Source: Pseudomonadota bacterium (GTDB lineage: Bacteria > Pseudomonadota > Alphaproteobacteria > Caulobacterales > Caulobacteraceae). Taken from it: DNA of 57,561 nucleotides. This document shows, piece after piece, positions 55,738 through 57,561 of this stretch (positions are counted from its first letter, which is position 1; every line of letters starts with the position of its first letter). The position numbers and the translations under genes were made by a program. A model generated the notes under the pieces. It searched no databases. It was not told the origin of the DNA and saw only the letters and a program-made list of their open reading frames with translations. The stretch is from positions 1-57,561 of the forward strand of contig JAEYNH010000019.1 in assembly GCA_023412655.1 (NCBI GenBank), in the 5' to 3' direction.

Positions 55738-57561
55738 TTAGCCCGTCTGGTCCTCGTCCACGCGGCCCGCCCGGGCCCCGCAGCTTTCGCAGATCATCGC
55801 CTGTCCCTTGCGCACCACGGCGATGTCGCCGCAGGCCGCGCAGACCTCCGCCGCGTCCAGCACCGCCGGCCCGCCGTTACGGTTGGCGGTGGGCAGGAAG
55901 ACCAGGTTGTCGGGGGTCGATCCGCGCGAGAAGCCGCGCGAGATGAACCGCGAGGCCGGTTGCGGGGCCGGTTCGGCCTCGCTTTCTGCCGCATCGTCGG
56001 CCTTGCCCTTGCCCAGGCCGTCGGCGTTCAGGGCGCCGGGGTCCTCACTGGCCAGGTCAGAGCGGCCCAGGTAGCTGATCCCCAGTTCGCGGAAGATGTA
56101 GTCCAGGATCGAGGTGGCGGACTTCACCGAGTCGTTGCCCGTCACCGGCCCGGCGGGCTCGAAGCGGGTGAAGACGAAGGCGTCCACGAACTCGTCCAGC
56201 GGCACGCCGTACTGCAGGCCGATGGAGATCGCGATGGCGAAGTTGTTCATCAGGCTGCGGAAGGCGGCGCCTTCCTTGTGCATGTCGATGAAGATTTCGC
56301 CCAGCTCGCCGTCGTCGTACTCGCCGGTGTGGATATAGACCTTGTGGCCGCCCACCGAGGCCTTCTGGATATAGCCCTTGCGGCGGTCGGGCAGCTTCCT
56401 GCGGATGCGCTCGCGCTCGACGATGCGCTCTACGATCCGCTCGGGCGGCGGCTCGGCGACGGGCGCGGCCTCCGCGGCGGGTTCTCGCCGCTCGGGCAGG
56501 TCGGCCACGGTAGGCAGGTCCAGCACCGCCTGGGCCGGGGCCGCCTCCCGGCGCAACCGCACGGGGATGGTCGTGGACGCCAGCGTCTCCAGCACCTCGG
56601 CCGGCGTGGCGCGCCAGGGCAGGGCGGTCTCCAGCACCGGCGGAAGGTCCAGGGCCGGCCGCAGCGCCCGCAGCATGGCTTCGACGGCGCTGGCGTCCAC
56701 CTCGGCGGCGGGGCGCAGGGTCCGCTGCTGCCGCTCATCGCCGATCTCGCCGCCGCTCAGGCTGTCGGCGCCTAGGACGTGCCGCTCGGCGGCGGCGACC
56801 GCCTCGGAGGTGAAGCCCGCCAGGGCCAGGACGTCGAGGCCCGGGTCGTCGAGCAGCTCTGGCCGCGCCCCCAGCACGTCGCGCAGGAATCCTTCGCCCA
56901 GCACCTCTGGCGTGAACGCCTGGGTCAGCCGGTTGACGAACGGCAGCTCGGCTTCCACGGCGGCGATCTCGTGCTCGGAGAAGCCCCGCGCCGCCAGGGC
57001 TCCGGCGCCGAGGCCCGGCGCGTCCTCCAGGCTGCGGCGACCCAGCAGCACCCCCTTGGCGGCCTCGGGGTCGAGCCCCAGCGCCTCGAAGCCGCGCAGG
57101 GCGGCCTCGCTCAGCGCGCGCAGGGGCGTCCCGTCGGCGGTTTCGGCCATGGCCACGGGGCCCGCCCACGGGCCGGCGTCCAGCCGCCCGCCCAGCCGCA
57201 GGGCCAGTTCGGGGTCGTCGAACCCGCCCAGCCGGCATTCCACCGCGGCCTCGCCGATCACCCGGCGGGCGGCGGCGTAGAGGTCGCAGGCCGCCTGCCG
57301 GCCTTCGTCGCTGTCGTAGTCATGGCCGTGGGCCACCAGCCACTCGCCCAGGTTGGCCAGTCCCAGCTGCGCAGGCTCGTCGGTGGCGGCGAGGGCCACG
57401 GCGGCGAAGTGCACGGCCCCCTCGAAAGCGTCCCAGTCGAACCCGGCTTCCCCGAAGAAGGCCGTCAGGTCGACGCCGCCGCGCGGCCAGGGACCCACGC
57501 TGGCCAGCAGTTCGGCCTCGGCCAGGTCGCGGGCGCAGATCACCGCCCCGGTGGTCCAGGC
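55738..57561 (-). CDS. nrdJ: Vitamin B12-dependent ribonucleotide reductase, C-terminal part (5' partial)
   Basis: The reading frame is open to the right edge (607 codons visible), so the N-terminal catalytic core lies outside. The segment with RRKGYIQKASVGGHKVYIHTGEYDDGELGEIFIDMHKEG (ends with AAFRSLMNNFAIAISIGLQYGVPLDEFVDAFVFTRFEPAGPV) is diagnostic for NrdJ, and the C-terminal CAACGDIAVVRKGQAMICESCGA is the usual four-cysteine ribbon. NrdJ makes deoxyribonucleotides with adenosylcobalamin. A long proline/alanine/arginine-rich stretch between the two parts is typical of alphaproteobacterial NrdJ. The promoter and any cobalamin riboswitch would be off-window. Confidence 0.93.
   Translation of the reverse strand, partial: AWTTGAVICARDLAEAELLASVGPWPRGGVDLTAFFGEAGFDWDAFEGAVHFAAVALAATDEPAQLGLANLGEWLVAHGHDYDSDEGRQAACDLYAAARRVIGEAAVECRLGGFDDPELALRLGGRLDAGPWAGPVAMAETADGTPLRALSEAALRGFEALGLDPEAAKGVLLGRRSLEDAPGLGAGALAARGFSEHEIAAVEAELPFVNRLTQAFTPEVLGEGFLRDVLGARPELLDDPGLDVLALAGFTSEAVAAAERHVLGADSLSGGEIGDERQQRTLRPAAEVDASAVEAMLRALRPALDLPPVLETALPWRATPAEVLETLASTTIPVRLRREAAPAQAVLDLPTVADLPERREPAAEAAPVAEPPPERIVERIVERERIRRKLPDRRKGYIQKASVGGHKVYIHTGEYDDGELGEIFIDMHKEGAAFRSLMNNFAIAISIGLQYGVPLDEFVDAFVFTRFEPAGPVTGNDSVKSATSILDYIFRELGISYLGRSDLASEDPGALNADGLGKGKADDAAESEAEPAPQPASRFISRGFSRGSTPDNLVFLPTANRNGGPAVLDAAEVCAACGDIAVVRKGQAMICESCGARAGRVDEDQTG

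Noticed and set aside
1..57561. Search for tRNA or rRNA genes, CRISPR arrays, IS elements, integrases and prophage genes
   Set aside because: None seen by eye on either strand; a dedicated covariance-model or repeat scan could still detect a small RNA that reading cannot.

Overview
This is a 57.6 kb stretch of a very GC-rich chromosome, almost fully packed with genes. It carries conserved blocks slt-dapA-smpB, rpoZ-spoT, pyrE-pdxJ-acpS, lepB-rnc-era and recO-parC, a single bifunctional SpoT, a large TonB-dependent receptor, FlmG-like TPR/glycosyltransferase architecture and a B12-dependent ribonucleotide reductase. Together these point to an alphaproteobacterium of the Caulobacterales, most like Phenylobacterium or Caulobacter. 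The lineage call is an inference from gene content and composition. I see no rRNA, tRNA, CRISPR array, insertion sequence or phage gene.

Layout. 0-2.2 kb: the end of an ABC importer for a metal chelate or corrinoid (binding protein, FecCD permease, ATPase). 2.2-10 kb: soluble lytic transglycosylase, then a tightly packed run dapA, smpB, GNAT acetyltransferase and DUF885 zinc hydrolase, then an exported M20 peptidase on the other strand. 9.9-17.4 kb: family-5 type uracil-DNA glycosylase and NYN protein, divergent folK, YciI protein, rpoZ, spoT, and a TPR-glycosyltransferase/DUF6165 pair. 17.4-30.6 kb: alpha/beta hydrolase, then pyrE-pdxJ-acpS, an EamA exporter and a DUF4153 membrane protein, lepB-rnc-era, an arylamine N-acetyltransferase, recO, parC and an MscS channel. 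30.6-38 kb: flavin reductase, universal stress protein, DUF2189 membrane protein, a hybrid histidine kinase, a GreA-type factor and a glycine-zipper envelope protein. 38-43 kb: TonB-dependent receptor, exported amidohydrolase and lipoprotein. 43.1-45.5 kb: an AT-richer two-gene island. 45.6-52.7 kb: small secreted protein, a frameshifted gene, hydrolases and flavoprotein, a beta-lactamase-fold esterase and two tandem amidohydrolases. 52.8-57.6 kb: aspS, an exported pentapeptide-repeat protein and the C-terminal part of nrdJ, which runs off the right edge.

Most of the window is housekeeping: translation, cell wall, lipid carrier activation, nucleotide synthesis and the stringent response. Several operons are coupled by ATGA, GTGA or TTGA stop/start overlaps. 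The accessory parts are the 43.1-45.5 kb island, the TPR-glycosyltransferase pair and the envelope/uptake cluster at 37-43 kb.

The best candidate for something undescribed is the island. It encodes a protein that resembles the 37-kDa nucleoid-associated family (YejK/NdpA) and an overlapping gene for an unrecognised protein with a C-terminal membrane anchor. An exact 10-bp palindrome lies upstream, and base composition differs sharply from the surroundings. Two other genes (folK and the gene at 46.2-46.9 kb) look damaged by apparent 2-bp insertions, which could be real mutations or consensus errors.
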